Program-made: the position numbers and the translations under genes
Notes under the pieces: model-generated
The model's input: only the letters and a program-made list of their open reading frames with translations
Databases searched by the model: none
What the model was told of the DNA's origin: nothing
Source of the DNA: Chryseobacterium sp. OSA05B
GTDB lineage: Bacteria; Bacteroidota; Bacteroidia; Flavobacteriales; Weeksellaceae
Direction: 5' to 3'
DNA length: 64,000 nucleotides
Assembly (NCBI RefSeq): GCF_019970065.1
Contig: NZ_JAHXYH010000004.1
Coordinates: forward strand, 310,001-374,000
Part shown: one piece after another, positions 43,722 through 51,571 of the stretch
How positions within the stretch are numbered: the first letter of the stretch is position 1
Layout of the letters: each line of letters opens with the position of its first letter

Positions 43722-43918
43722 TTATTTAGTTGTTCTTTCATCCGAAGGCAGTGTCTTTACATAATATTTGAGATGCCGATCTTGATAAAAGTTTCCTTGG
43801 TCTGTGGGGGGGCATTTTTATGCTCATAGTGTTTAAGTCTTTGATTCATGGTAAAGGAAGAATAGTCTATAGCAGCTTTTAGTAGAAAAGTATATTTTTT
43901 AGAATGATGATAGAGCTG
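43722..43918 (-). pseudogene. Frameshifted coding remnant (or phase-variable small gene) with a C7 tract
   Basis: In the 370-base gap between the two T9SS genes. On the minus strand an open frame from about 43918 reads LYHHSKKYTFLLKAAIDYSS and then MNQRLKHYEHKNAPP (ATG at 43847-43849). It reaches seven C (plus-strand G7 at 43806-43812). Continuing after the tract in the +1-shifted frame gives PPTDQGNFYQDRHLKYYVKT and LPSDERTTK with TAA at 43722-43724. Both parts look like real protein, and adding one C would join them. No family recognised; it may be a decayed gene end or a small gene switched by slippage. Confidence 0.35.
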
Positions 43919-43923
43919 CTATA
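43868..43923. repeat. Perfect 10-base inverted repeat around the remnant's 5' part
   Basis: TATAGCAGCT at 43868-43877 and AGCTGCTATA at 43914-43923, separated by 36 bases. No T-tract follows either arm. Just outside lies the terminator at 43928-43957. Confidence 0.45.
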
Positions 43924-43927
43924 AAGA

Positions 43928-43957
43928 AAAAAACTCACCGGAAACGGTGAGTTTTAA
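43928..43957 (-). terminator. Terminator of the 43980 T9SS cargo gene
   Basis: Eleven-base stem AAAACTCACCG (43930-43940) with CGGTGAGTTTT (43945-43955) closed by a GAAA-type tetraloop, then T-run on the minus strand. Confidence 0.9.
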
Positions 43958-43979
43958 ATAAGTGTTTAACAAATTGTTA

Positions 43980-45311
43980 TTATTGTTTGATCACTTTTTC
44001 AGTGATTGATGTACCATTGGTAAGCGCTGCTTTAATTATATAGGTCCCTTTTGGTAATGAAGATAAATCTGTTTTTCCTGAATCTGTTTCAATAACTGTT
44101 TTTCCGGACATGTCTAGGACTGAAATCATTTTTATCTTTTGATCTGTTTTAATATTGATTTCACCTTTTGTTGGATTAGGATAAACTGACGTTTGTTTTG
44201 CCTTGCTCACAGTTTCAGATGTAGCAAGTACCTGTGTAGATTTAAACATTCCTCCAATAGTGGCAGATGTGTTGAATCCTCCCGAATAACAAGTGCTTGC
44301 GTTGAAGCATTTTACACTTAAATGCTGTACCGCGTCTATAGCAGTCCATGTGGTTCCGTTGTTGCTTTTCCATGATCCTCCGCTTGTGTTGGAAGAGCTG
44401 GCTGCTACCAAAATAGTCGTACCGGGTATATAAGTGATATCGCTGATGTTATTGGCAGCCGTAATTCCAGTGAAGGTAACTTGTGACCACGTGGCTCCTC
44501 CATCTGTTGTTCTGTGGAGCTGTAGCCCAGTAGGGGTTTGACCTGTGAACGTTTTTCTTAGGATTATTCCCGTGTTTGCATCACTCCATGCCATATCTCC
44601 GCTTACAGTAGCACCTCCAAAATCACTGATAATGGAGTTGGTAGCCAGTACAGTCCATGTTAAACCTTTATCTGTTGATTTGTAAATTCTTCCTTTTCCT
44701 GTATAAAAGAATATATTATTACCTACAGAATAATATCCGCCATTATATCCATATTCATCTGTCAGAGGGTCGGGAATGCTGGTGCCTGGAACTCTTGTCC
44801 ATGTTGTGCCTCCATTGGATGTGGTGTAAATTTCAAACTCACCATTCTCCGGATCGCCACCGACAATACCGTTATTGGCATCAAAAAAGTGAACGTAATT
44901 GGTCCATGATTGCCCGGCGGTGGTCAGCATATGCTGGTTGGTCCAGGTTGCGCCACCATCCGAAGTTTTCCATACACCTCCCAAGCCGGCTGTATTGTCA
45001 AAAGCTCCTACCCATGCTGTTGTAGCACTTACACCTGAGATATTGGTGATTCTTAAAGCCGTATTGCCTACATTGATATTTCCTGATGTCCAGGTAGTAC
45101 CTCCATTGGATGTTTTTGTAAATTCCTGAACGTTGGTTGTTGTACTTAGTCCATTATAGGCAAAAGCCCATACCGTATTAGCATCATACACTTCCATGCC
45201 GCTGATTCCTCTTGATGGAGCTGCAAATCCTGAGTTTTGAGTGCTCCAATACTGAGCGAATGAGGCAGAGCTGATTAATAATGCCGTAATGGAAAATAGA
45301 ATTCTTTTCAT
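43980..45311 (-). CDS. T9SS-secreted BNR/YCF48-like beta-propeller protein
   Basis: 443 residues. The signal peptide ends near 19 (SFA/QYW). Residues of about 20-365 carry repeated Asp-box units of the form SxDGGxTWT: TSNGGTTWTSGNI, TSDGGATWTNQ, TSNGGTTWTRVPG, STDKGLTWTVL, TTDGGATWSQV, each ending a propeller blade as in BNR/YCF48/sortilin-like folds. The C-terminal 70 residues are a type A T9SS sorting domain nearly identical in key parts to that of the neighbouring cargo gene: VYPNPTKGEINIKTDQKIK, SSLPKGTYIIK, EKVIKQ. Secreted; ligand unknown. Confidence 0.9.
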   Translation of the reverse strand: MKRILFSITALLISSASFAQYWSTQNSGFAAPSRGISGMEVYDANTVWAFAYNGLSTTTNVQEFTKTSNGGTTWTSGNINVGNTALRITNISGVSATTAWVGAFDNTAGLGGVWKTSDGGATWTNQHMLTTAGQSWTNYVHFFDANNGIVGGDPENGEFEIYTTSNGGTTWTRVPGTSIPDPLTDEYGYNGGYYSVGNNIFFYTGKGRIYKSTDKGLTWTVLATNSIISDFGGATVSGDMAWSDANTGIILRKTFTGQTPTGLQLHRTTDGGATWSQVTFTGITAANNISDITYIPGTTILVAASSSNTSGGSWKSNNGTTWTAIDAVQHLSVKCFNASTCYSGGFNTSATIGGMFKSTQVLATSETVSKAKQTSVYPNPTKGEINIKTDQKIKMISVLDMSGKTVIETDSGKTDLSSLPKGTYIIKAALTNGTSITEKVIKQ

Positions 45312-45397
45312 AATGATTTTTTTATAAAAATAACAAAAAAAACATCACTATGGTAAATATAATTTATTTAAAAAGCACAACCAGTGTATTTTATCTA

Positions 45398-46939
45398 TTA
45401 CGAACTGCAGGAAAGTGTAGAGCATCCCGTCGTGTCATCATAGGCGGCCGGCCTTTTTACAGAATATTCGGGATATAATTCTTCATAAGGATTTTCCAAA
45501 GCTCGCGTAAGTTGTTCAAGCATTTCCGTATTTCCGTTATTTATTTCTTCAATGCATTCATAAAGAAGATAATTTCTAAGAGTAAACTTTGGGTTTGAAC
45601 GTTTCATTATGGATTGAGATTCTTCCTTTGAAATGGTATTTGATGAAAGTCTTGCTTCATATTTTTTAGCAAAATCCTCCAGTTTTTTAACTCTCGCATC
45701 AGATAGAACAACATAGGAGACGTTTTCAAAAAGAGCTTTCAGGTCACTTGCAGGACTTAGTTTTTCCAGCTGATTAAAGAATAATGTGTAATCCAGCTGA
45801 AGTTCCTGCATCAGTCCCTGCCAGTTGGTGAAGAATTCTTCGTCGCTCTCCCTGAGTTCATCGAAGCCGAATTTTTCGCAAAGCATCTGGTCGTGAGCTT
45901 TCCAGAAATAGGTTCCGTAGTGGTTTAAAGTATCTTCCAAAAATTTTTCATCTTTGATTATCGGGTGAAGGGAGTTGGCAAGCTGCCAGAGATTCCACTG
46001 TGAGATCTGGCCCTGTTTTCCAAAAGCATATCTTCTTCCCGGCAGATCGGTCGTATTGGGAGTGAAATTAAGGTTATATTCGTCCATCATTGAATAAGGA
46101 CCATAATCTATCGTTAATCCTAAAACAGACATATTATCGGTATTCATAACACCATGAACAAATCCTACGCGGAACCATTCCGTCATAAGATTGGCAGTTC
46201 TTGTGCAGATATTTTCAAAGAATTCTTTGTATTTCTGAACGCCCTCTGCTGTAATTTCCGGATAATAATTGTCGATAGTAAAATCAACCAGATCCTGGAG
46301 TGTATCATATTCTCTCTGTGCAGAGATCAGTTCAAAATGCCCGAAGCGCAGAAAACTTTCGGCTGTTCTTACGACTACAGCGCCTTTTTCCAGCTGTGGA
46401 TTTCCGTTATACATCATATCTCTTACCACATCCTCCCCGGTAAAGGCCAGGCTTAACGCTCTGGTTGTAGGAACTCCAAGGTGAAACATGGCCTCACTCA
46501 TCAGGTATTCGCGCACGGAAGATCTAAGTACAGCTCTTCCGTCTGCATGTCTCGAATAGGGAGTGGCACCAGCCCCTTTCCATTGGATTTCTGTCTTTTT
46601 TCCATTTTTATTGATGATTTCTCCGGCAAGTATTGCTCTTCCGTCTCCAAGCTGCCCTGCCCAGTTTCCGAACTGATGTCCTGCATAAGCCGTAGCGTAG
46701 GTTTTTACATTGTCGGGAAGATTGTTTCCCACGAGAAAACCCAGATCTTTTTCTTCATATTGTCCAAGGCCTATTTCTTCCGACAGGGTTTGATTAAAAG
46801 CAATAAGTTTGGGTCCGTCAAAGCCTGCAGGCTTTGTGGTGGCAAATAAAACTTTTGGAGTATTTCTCTGCATTGGGTTGTCAGAAAGATCACCTGGAAA
46901 TATATCGGTAAAAGGCTGTTTGATTTGTTCAATATTCAT
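45398..46939 (-). CDS. selO: Protein adenylyltransferase SelO (YdiU/UPF0061)
   Basis: 513 residues. SelO pseudokinase blocks: AYAGHQFGNWAGQLGDGRAI, GRAVLRSSVREYLMSEAMFH, GVPTTRALS, VVRTAESFLRFGHFE, VGFVHGVMNTDNMSVLGLTI with the Asn-Asp metal region, DYGPYSMMDEY, and NPKFTLRNYLL. The C-terminus is CSTLSCSS, with Cys511 in the position of selenocysteine in eukaryotic SelO. The enzyme attaches AMP to Ser/Thr/Tyr of proteins involved in redox homeostasis. The promoter box lies only 5 bases before the ATG, so the mRNA may be leaderless. Confidence 0.95.
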   Translation of the reverse strand: MNIEQIKQPFTDIFPGDLSDNPMQRNTPKVLFATTKPAGFDGPKLIAFNQTLSEEIGLGQYEEKDLGFLVGNNLPDNVKTYATAYAGHQFGNWAGQLGDGRAILAGEIINKNGKKTEIQWKGAGATPYSRHADGRAVLRSSVREYLMSEAMFHLGVPTTRALSLAFTGEDVVRDMMYNGNPQLEKGAVVVRTAESFLRFGHFELISAQREYDTLQDLVDFTIDNYYPEITAEGVQKYKEFFENICTRTANLMTEWFRVGFVHGVMNTDNMSVLGLTIDYGPYSMMDEYNLNFTPNTTDLPGRRYAFGKQGQISQWNLWQLANSLHPIIKDEKFLEDTLNHYGTYFWKAHDQMLCEKFGFDELRESDEEFFTNWQGLMQELQLDYTLFFNQLEKLSPASDLKALFENVSYVVLSDARVKKLEDFAKKYEARLSSNTISKEESQSIMKRSNPKFTLRNYLLYECIEEINNGNTEMLEQLTRALENPYEELYPEYSVKRPAAYDDTTGCSTLSCSS

Positions 46940-46943
46940 AGAT

Positions 46944-46951
46944 CAAAGGTA
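46944..46951 (-). promoter_or_regulatory. Promoter -7 box of selO, very close to the start codon
   Basis: Minus-strand TACCTTTG, exact TAnnTTTG, ending 4 bases before the ATG; transcription would start at or next to the ATG. A TTTG lies 24 bases further upstream (plus 46976-46979) inside the pbp1A terminator. Confidence 0.5.
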
Positions 46952-46965
46952 TTAATTATAAAAGA

Positions 46966-46995
46966 CAAGACCTTCCAAATTATTGAAAGGTCTTG
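46966..46995 (-). terminator. Terminator of the ricT-gldH-pbp1A operon
   Basis: CAAGACCTT (46966-46974) with AAGGTCTTG (46987-46995), extended by CAA/TTG after one mismatch. It is followed on the minus strand by TCTTTTAT and lies between pbp1A and selO. Confidence 0.75.
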
Positions 46996-47014
46996 TGTAT
47001 TTCTAAAAGAGAAT

Positions 47015-49393
47015 TTATTTATTGAAATCTACCTCATCGGTGGAGTGAAGATTGTCATTGATGTTTTCTTCTTTCTTGTCTGTATTGTTTTTAGGAGTAG
47101 GATCTGGGGCTTTTGGATTTTTGATCTCATCAATCGTCTGAAGTCCTCCATCATCTCCATATCCTTCACCAAGGCCTTTCAGGTTTGAACATCCGTCTTT
47201 CCAGTCTGATGGTCTGGTGAATTTATCATCAGGAGTAATTCCCAGTGACTTGTCTGCCCAGACTTTCTTCATAAAGATCGCCCAGATTGGTAATGCCATT
47301 TTCGCACCCTGACCTTCCCCGGTTCCAAAGAAGTGGGTCGCTCTGTCTTCCCAGCCTACCCAGGCCCCTGTTGCCAGTTTTGGAGTGATACCCATAAACC
47401 AACCGTCAGAATTGTTCTGTGTAGTACCTGTTTTAGCAGCAATTTCCACACCTTTTGAAATACCTCTTCTTCCCAATTCTCCGGAAGCCGTACCGTATTG
47501 TGCAACACCTTTCATCAGTTCGATCATGGTGTAGGCGTACATTGGGTTCATAACTTCTTTCGGCTCTACATTGACTTCCTTGATTACCCTTCCGTTGGCA
47601 TCTTCAATTCTCCAGATCATTTCCGGTTTGTTGTAGTTTCCATAGTTAGCGAAAGTACTGTAGGCACCTAGCATTTCATAGATGGTAATATCTGATGAAC
47701 CTAAGGCAATGGTATTGTTTCTAGGAATATCTTCTGTTACTCCCAGGTCTCTTGCGGTCTGAATAACGGCATCTACACCAGTCATCTCAATAAGTCGGGC
47801 GGCGATCGGGTTTTGAGAGTGTGCAAGACCGTCTTTTAACGTCAGCATTCCACCTCTTCCCGGAACGTGCCATCCCTTATGGTCATAAGTTCCGTTAGAA
47901 ACCGTTGAACACGGGGTCATACCCAGTTTCATAATGGCTGTAGCATAAACGAAAGGCTTGAAGGTAGATCCTACCTGTCTTTTACCCTGTTTAATGTGGT
48001 CATACTGGAAATGTTGCCAGTCTATACCACCTACCCACGCTTTGATCTCTCCACTTCCAGGTACCATAGACATTAAACCTGCCTGTGCCACTTTTTTGTG
48101 CCATCTGATAGAATCCCATGGAGACATTTCCACTTCCTCTTCACCACTCCATGTGAATCGTGAAGTTTTGGTAGGTTTTTTAAACTCCATAATAATGGAG
48201 TCTTCAGGCATACCGTCTGCCTTTAAAAGCTTATAACGGCCGGTTCTTCTTACAGCCTGCATCATTACACTATTAATCTCCTTATCGGTAAGATAATAGA
48301 ATGGCCAGCTTTTTCTTCCTCTCTGTTCTGCGTCAAATCTTTTCTGAACATCCGTAAGGTGTTCTTTGATTGATTCTTCTGCGTACTTCTGCATTTTGGA
48401 ATCTAAGGTAACGTAGATCTTCAGTCCGTCTTTATAAAGGTTAAGCTTCTTGCCTGTTTCCTTTTCATAACCTTCAAGATATCGGTCTATTTCTTTTCTT
48501 AAATAAAATTTATAATACGCAGAATATCCGTCTGTAATATTTTTAATAGGGTGGAAGTCTACAGCGATCGGTGTACTGATGGCTTTTTCATAAGTAGCCT
48601 GATCAATATAACCGGTCTTCTGCATCTGATCCAGTACGACATTTCTTCTTTCCTTTGCTCTGTCCGGATATCTGTAAGGATTGTTTTTTCTTGGATTTTC
48701 CAGCATGGCTACAAACATTGCCGCCTCAGGAAGAGTAAGCTGCGAAGTTTTTTTGTTAAAATAAACCTTGGAAGCCATTTCTACACCGTTTGCATTGAAA
48801 AGAAAGTCAAACTTATTGAAATACAAAGTAATGATCTCTTCTTTGGTGTATCTTTTTTCAAGACTTACGGCTACAACCCATTCCTTCAGTTTCTGGAAAG
48901 CTCTTTCAATTTTATTCTGAGAAGCAGATCCTGTAAAAAGAAGCTTGGCAAGCTGTTGGGTAATGGTAGAACCTCCACCTCGGCCACCTCCATACACGAC
49001 AGCCCTTGCAATAGACTGAAGGTCAATTCCCGAATGTTCCTTAAAACGCTCATCCTCTTTAGCCTGAAGGGCATAAATAAGATAAGGGGGAAGGTCTTTA
49101 TAAACAATTGGCTGGGTTTTTTCCTTTTCAAACCTGCCTAAAGTAACTCCATCGGATGAAATGATTTCAGAAGCCACATAGATATCAGGGTTTTCCAATT
49201 CTTTTACATCCGGCATTTCTCCAAGAAAGCCCTGGGAAACGGCAAAGAAAAGTCCTGAAATACCTAAAACGACCGCAATGAGTCCAATCCAAATAAATTT
49301 AACCCATTTTTTCCAAGAGGTATTTTTGTTTTTTTTGGGAGGAAGAGGGAAGGTTTTTCCCTTATTTCCTGCGTTTTGTCTGTTGTCTTCCAT
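47015..49393 (-). CDS. Class A penicillin-binding protein 1A
   Basis: 792 residues. A basic cytoplasmic N-terminus, one membrane helix at about 30-52, then a GT51 transglycosylase domain (about 85-260) with EDERFKEHSGIDLQSIAR, GGGSTITQQLAKLLF and EKRYTKEEIITLYFN. The transpeptidase domain follows, with SxxK active site STFKPFVYA, SxN as SQN in HSQNPIAARL and KTGTTQNNSDGWFMG. The Asp/Glu/Lys-rich tail (about 750-792) is disordered. It polymerises and cross-links peptidoglycan in the periplasm. The gene begins six bases after gldH's stop, so is co-transcribed with gldH and ricT. Confidence 0.95.
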   Translation of the reverse strand: MEDNRQNAGNKGKTFPLPPKKNKNTSWKKWVKFIWIGLIAVVLGISGLFFAVSQGFLGEMPDVKELENPDIYVASEIISSDGVTLGRFEKEKTQPIVYKDLPPYLIYALQAKEDERFKEHSGIDLQSIARAVVYGGGRGGGSTITQQLAKLLFTGSASQNKIERAFQKLKEWVVAVSLEKRYTKEEIITLYFNKFDFLFNANGVEMASKVYFNKKTSQLTLPEAAMFVAMLENPRKNNPYRYPDRAKERRNVVLDQMQKTGYIDQATYEKAISTPIAVDFHPIKNITDGYSAYYKFYLRKEIDRYLEGYEKETGKKLNLYKDGLKIYVTLDSKMQKYAEESIKEHLTDVQKRFDAEQRGRKSWPFYYLTDKEINSVMMQAVRRTGRYKLLKADGMPEDSIIMEFKKPTKTSRFTWSGEEEVEMSPWDSIRWHKKVAQAGLMSMVPGSGEIKAWVGGIDWQHFQYDHIKQGKRQVGSTFKPFVYATAIMKLGMTPCSTVSNGTYDHKGWHVPGRGGMLTLKDGLAHSQNPIAARLIEMTGVDAVIQTARDLGVTEDIPRNNTIALGSSDITIYEMLGAYSTFANYGNYNKPEMIWRIEDANGRVIKEVNVEPKEVMNPMYAYTMIELMKGVAQYGTASGELGRRGISKGVEIAAKTGTTQNNSDGWFMGITPKLATGAWVGWEDRATHFFGTGEGQGAKMALPIWAIFMKKVWADKSLGITPDDKFTRPSDWKDGCSNLKGLGEGYGDDGGLQTIDEIKNPKAPDPTPKNNTDKKEENINDNLHSTDEVDFNK

Positions 49394-49399
49394 TGATGG

Positions 49400-49864
49400 T
49401 TACGGTTTAGCCGTTTCTAGTTTTACTCCAACGTCTTCAATCCCCGGAAGGTTGTCATTCCTCATCGCCTGTGTAAGGCTGATTTCATACTTTCCCTTTC
49501 CCGGAAATTTATAGTTCAATTTATACTGAAATAATGCTTCCTTCGTATCACCAAAACCTGTACCAAGCCATTCGCCGTTTGGTTTTGCCAGAACGTAATT
49601 CAGGGTATCTGTTTCCTTCTTTTTGTTCTGAAGATTGGTGAAGTTTACAATAAATCTTATATTGCTGTAAGGATAAGTATTGTTATTTCTTACGACAAAT
49701 ATAATATTTTTAGGATTTTGCGGATCTGAAACTTCAAGATTAAATTTTTGCTCACTTTTCTTATTCCATTTGTTATTAACGGAATTCATGATGATGTTTT
49801 CTTCCGAAGAAGATTGGCAGCTAAAGAAAAGTATAAGAGATAATAATCCTAAAATTTTACGCAT
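49400..49864 (-). CDS. gldH: Gliding-motility lipoprotein GldH
   Basis: 154 residues. Lipobox FFSC puts the acylated Cys at 16. The mature domain has the GldH pattern: MNSVNNKWNKKSEQKFNLEV, VVRNNNTYPYSNIRFIV, PNGEWLGTGFGDTKEALFQY and GKYEISLTQAMRNDNLPGIE with DVGVKLE. GldH is needed for gliding and chitin use in Flavobacterium, where it is part of the gld set tied to T9SS function. Overlaps the 3' end of ricT by 8 bases and is followed by pbp1A. In non-gliding species the gene is still kept, presumably for the secretion system. Confidence 0.93.
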   Translation of the reverse strand: MRKILGLLSLILFFSCQSSSEENIIMNSVNNKWNKKSEQKFNLEVSDPQNPKNIIFVVRNNNTYPYSNIRFIVNFTNLQNKKKETDTLNYVLAKPNGEWLGTGFGDTKEALFQYKLNYKFPGKGKYEISLTQAMRNDNLPGIEDVGVKLETAKP

Positions 49865-51293
49865 TTTTATCTTTTTTTGGAGGATATTTCTTTTTAAAAT
49901 TTTTCTTGTTCGGATTCTGTTGTTTTTTCTCAGGATCAGAAGGATTGTCAGTTTTTTCTACCTGTGCTTTTGGCTGTTGCGGCTTAGGCTGTGGCTTCTG
50001 TTGAGGCCTTTGCTGATTTCCGGAGTTGGCATTAGCATTAGGGTTTTCTGTTCTTTCCGGTCTGTCAGGTCTCTCGGATCTTTCAGGCCTTTCCGGTCTG
50101 TTTTTCTTTGGTCCCTGGCCTTGTCCCTGCTGTCCTCCCTGGTTTTGCCCGTTGTTGTTCGGTCTGTTTTGATTTTGGTTTCTGTTCCTGTTGTTTCCTC
50201 TGTTCTTCTTTTCGAATCTGTCCACATTGTTTTCCTGGATCAGGTCGATGGATGGAACCGGAATGTCAGGCTGTTTCAGATCTTCCAGGGGAAGGGTTCT
50301 TTCGCCTCTTTTATTTTTTGCGATTAGTTTCTTAACAAGATCAATATCAAAGTCATACCATGCCATTGAGCTGTCTACATAAGCAAACCACATTTTCTTT
50401 TTGAAAACGTCTATTTTGATACAGAATGCTCTTCCTTTTTCCGTGTCCAACGTAGTGGATGAAGAAGGGAAATGACTTAATGCATCAAGGTAGCTGTCCA
50501 GTTCATAGTTAAGACAGCATTTCAGTTTACCACATTGTCCTGCAAGCTTTTGCGGGTTAATGCTCAGCTGCTGATATCTGGCTACATTGGTATTCACAGA
50601 TCTGAAATCGGTCAACCATGTTGAACAGCAAAGTTCTCTTCCGCATGATCCGATACCTCCAACTTTTGCAGCTTCCTGTCTGAAACCGATCTGTTTCATA
50701 TCGATTTTCGTTCTGAAAGCACCTGCGTATTCTTTGATCAACTGCCTGAAATCCACTCGGTTATCAGCGGTGTAATAGAAAGTGATCTTTGAAGAGTCTC
50801 CCTGATATTCTACATCAGTGACTTTCATTTCGAGACCGATTCTATGGGCAATCTTTCTTGCTTCCAGCTTTACGGCGTCTTCTTTTTTTCTGGCTTCCTG
50901 CCAGACCTCAAGGTCCTTCTGGTTAGCCTGTCTGTATATTTTGAGTATAGATTCTTCAGGAAATTTTTTCTTTTTCATCTGAATCTTTACTAATTCTCCG
51001 GTGAGGCTTACAACGCCTACATCGTGTCCGGGACTCGATTCTACTGTTACTACGCTACCTATATGTAAAGGAATATTATTTACATTTCTATAAAACGATT
51101 TTCTATCATTTTTAAATCTAACTTCCACAAGGTCGCACCTGTTCGATGCGGGGTTGTTGATGTTAGAAAGCCAATCGAAAACACTTAATTTATAACTATT
51201 ACCACAGGTATTTACACTTTCACAACCATTCGCGGTTTTCTTGGGTCCGCAAGAATGGGCAGAATCGCCGGATGTTTTGCATCCACAACTCAT
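49857..51293 (-). CDS. ricT: PSP1/RicT-family protein (YaaT-like) with long disordered tail
   Basis: 478 residues. A Cys-rich N-terminus has seven Cys in the first 31 residues (CGCKTSG, SCGPK, GCESVNTCGN) plus Cys54. The PSP1 core at about 60-290 includes ARKIAHRIGLEMKVTDVEYQ, TFYYTADNRVDFRQLIKEYA, GSCGRELCCSTWL and the CGKLKCCLNYELD motif whose cysteines bind Fe-S in RicT. Residues of about 350-478 are Asn/Gln/Pro/Arg/Lys-rich and disordered. In Bacillus, RicT acts in mRNA processing. First gene of the operon with gldH and pbp1A; the tail is longer than in Firmicutes homologues. Confidence 0.88.
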   Translation of the reverse strand: MSCGCKTSGDSAHSCGPKKTANGCESVNTCGNSYKLSVFDWLSNINNPASNRCDLVEVRFKNDRKSFYRNVNNIPLHIGSVVTVESSPGHDVGVVSLTGELVKIQMKKKKFPEESILKIYRQANQKDLEVWQEARKKEDAVKLEARKIAHRIGLEMKVTDVEYQGDSSKITFYYTADNRVDFRQLIKEYAGAFRTKIDMKQIGFRQEAAKVGGIGSCGRELCCSTWLTDFRSVNTNVARYQQLSINPQKLAGQCGKLKCCLNYELDSYLDALSHFPSSSTTLDTEKGRAFCIKIDVFKKKMWFAYVDSSMAWYDFDIDLVKKLIAKNKRGERTLPLEDLKQPDIPVPSIDLIQENNVDRFEKKNRGNNRNRNQNQNRPNNNGQNQGGQQGQGQGPKKNRPERPERSERPDRPERTENPNANANSGNQQRPQQKPQPKPQQPKAQVEKTDNPSDPEKKQQNPNKKNFKKKYPPKKDKNA

Positions 51294-51315
51294 ATAACTA
51301 TTTTTTATAATCTTG

Positions 51316-51323
51316 CAAATTTA
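51316..51323 (-). promoter_or_regulatory. Promoter -7 box of the ricT-gldH-pbp1A operon
   Basis: Minus-strand TAAATTTG, exact TAnnTTTG, 22 bases before the ATG; an ATTG 18 bases upstream is a 3-of-4 -33 match. Confidence 0.55.
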
Positions 51324-51544
51324 TGTAAATTTATCTTTATGCAATTCTAAAATACTTAAATATTCAATATCGCTGTTGTTTAACATTAAACGTAAAAAAT
51401 ATGCGATCCATAAAAAGTGGATAAGTTACTAAACAGTATGTGTTTAAGTGAATGTATTTCTAAAGTGCTATTTTAAACATAATTTTCTTTTAGGATATTG
51501 TTTAAAATATTAAGAAATATTAACAGGCGTATTCAAAATAATTT

Positions 51545-51552
51545 TATATTTG
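51545..51552 (+). promoter_or_regulatory. Promoter -7 box of the FadL-like gene
   Basis: TATATTTG, exact TAnnTTTG, 19 bases before the ATG. Divergent from the ricT promoter across an AT-rich 278-base gap with no gene. Confidence 0.5.
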
Positions 51553-51571
51553 GGTTATATAATAACAGTCT

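Noticed and set aside
48551..49141. 196-codon plus-strand frame inside pbp1A
   Set aside because: Shadow of the transglycosylase domain; no family features.
49680..50327. 215-codon plus-strand frame across gldH and ricT
   Set aside because: Arises from reverse reading of the low-complexity Arg/Asn/Gln tail of RicT; composition is Phe/Leu/Arg/Ser only.
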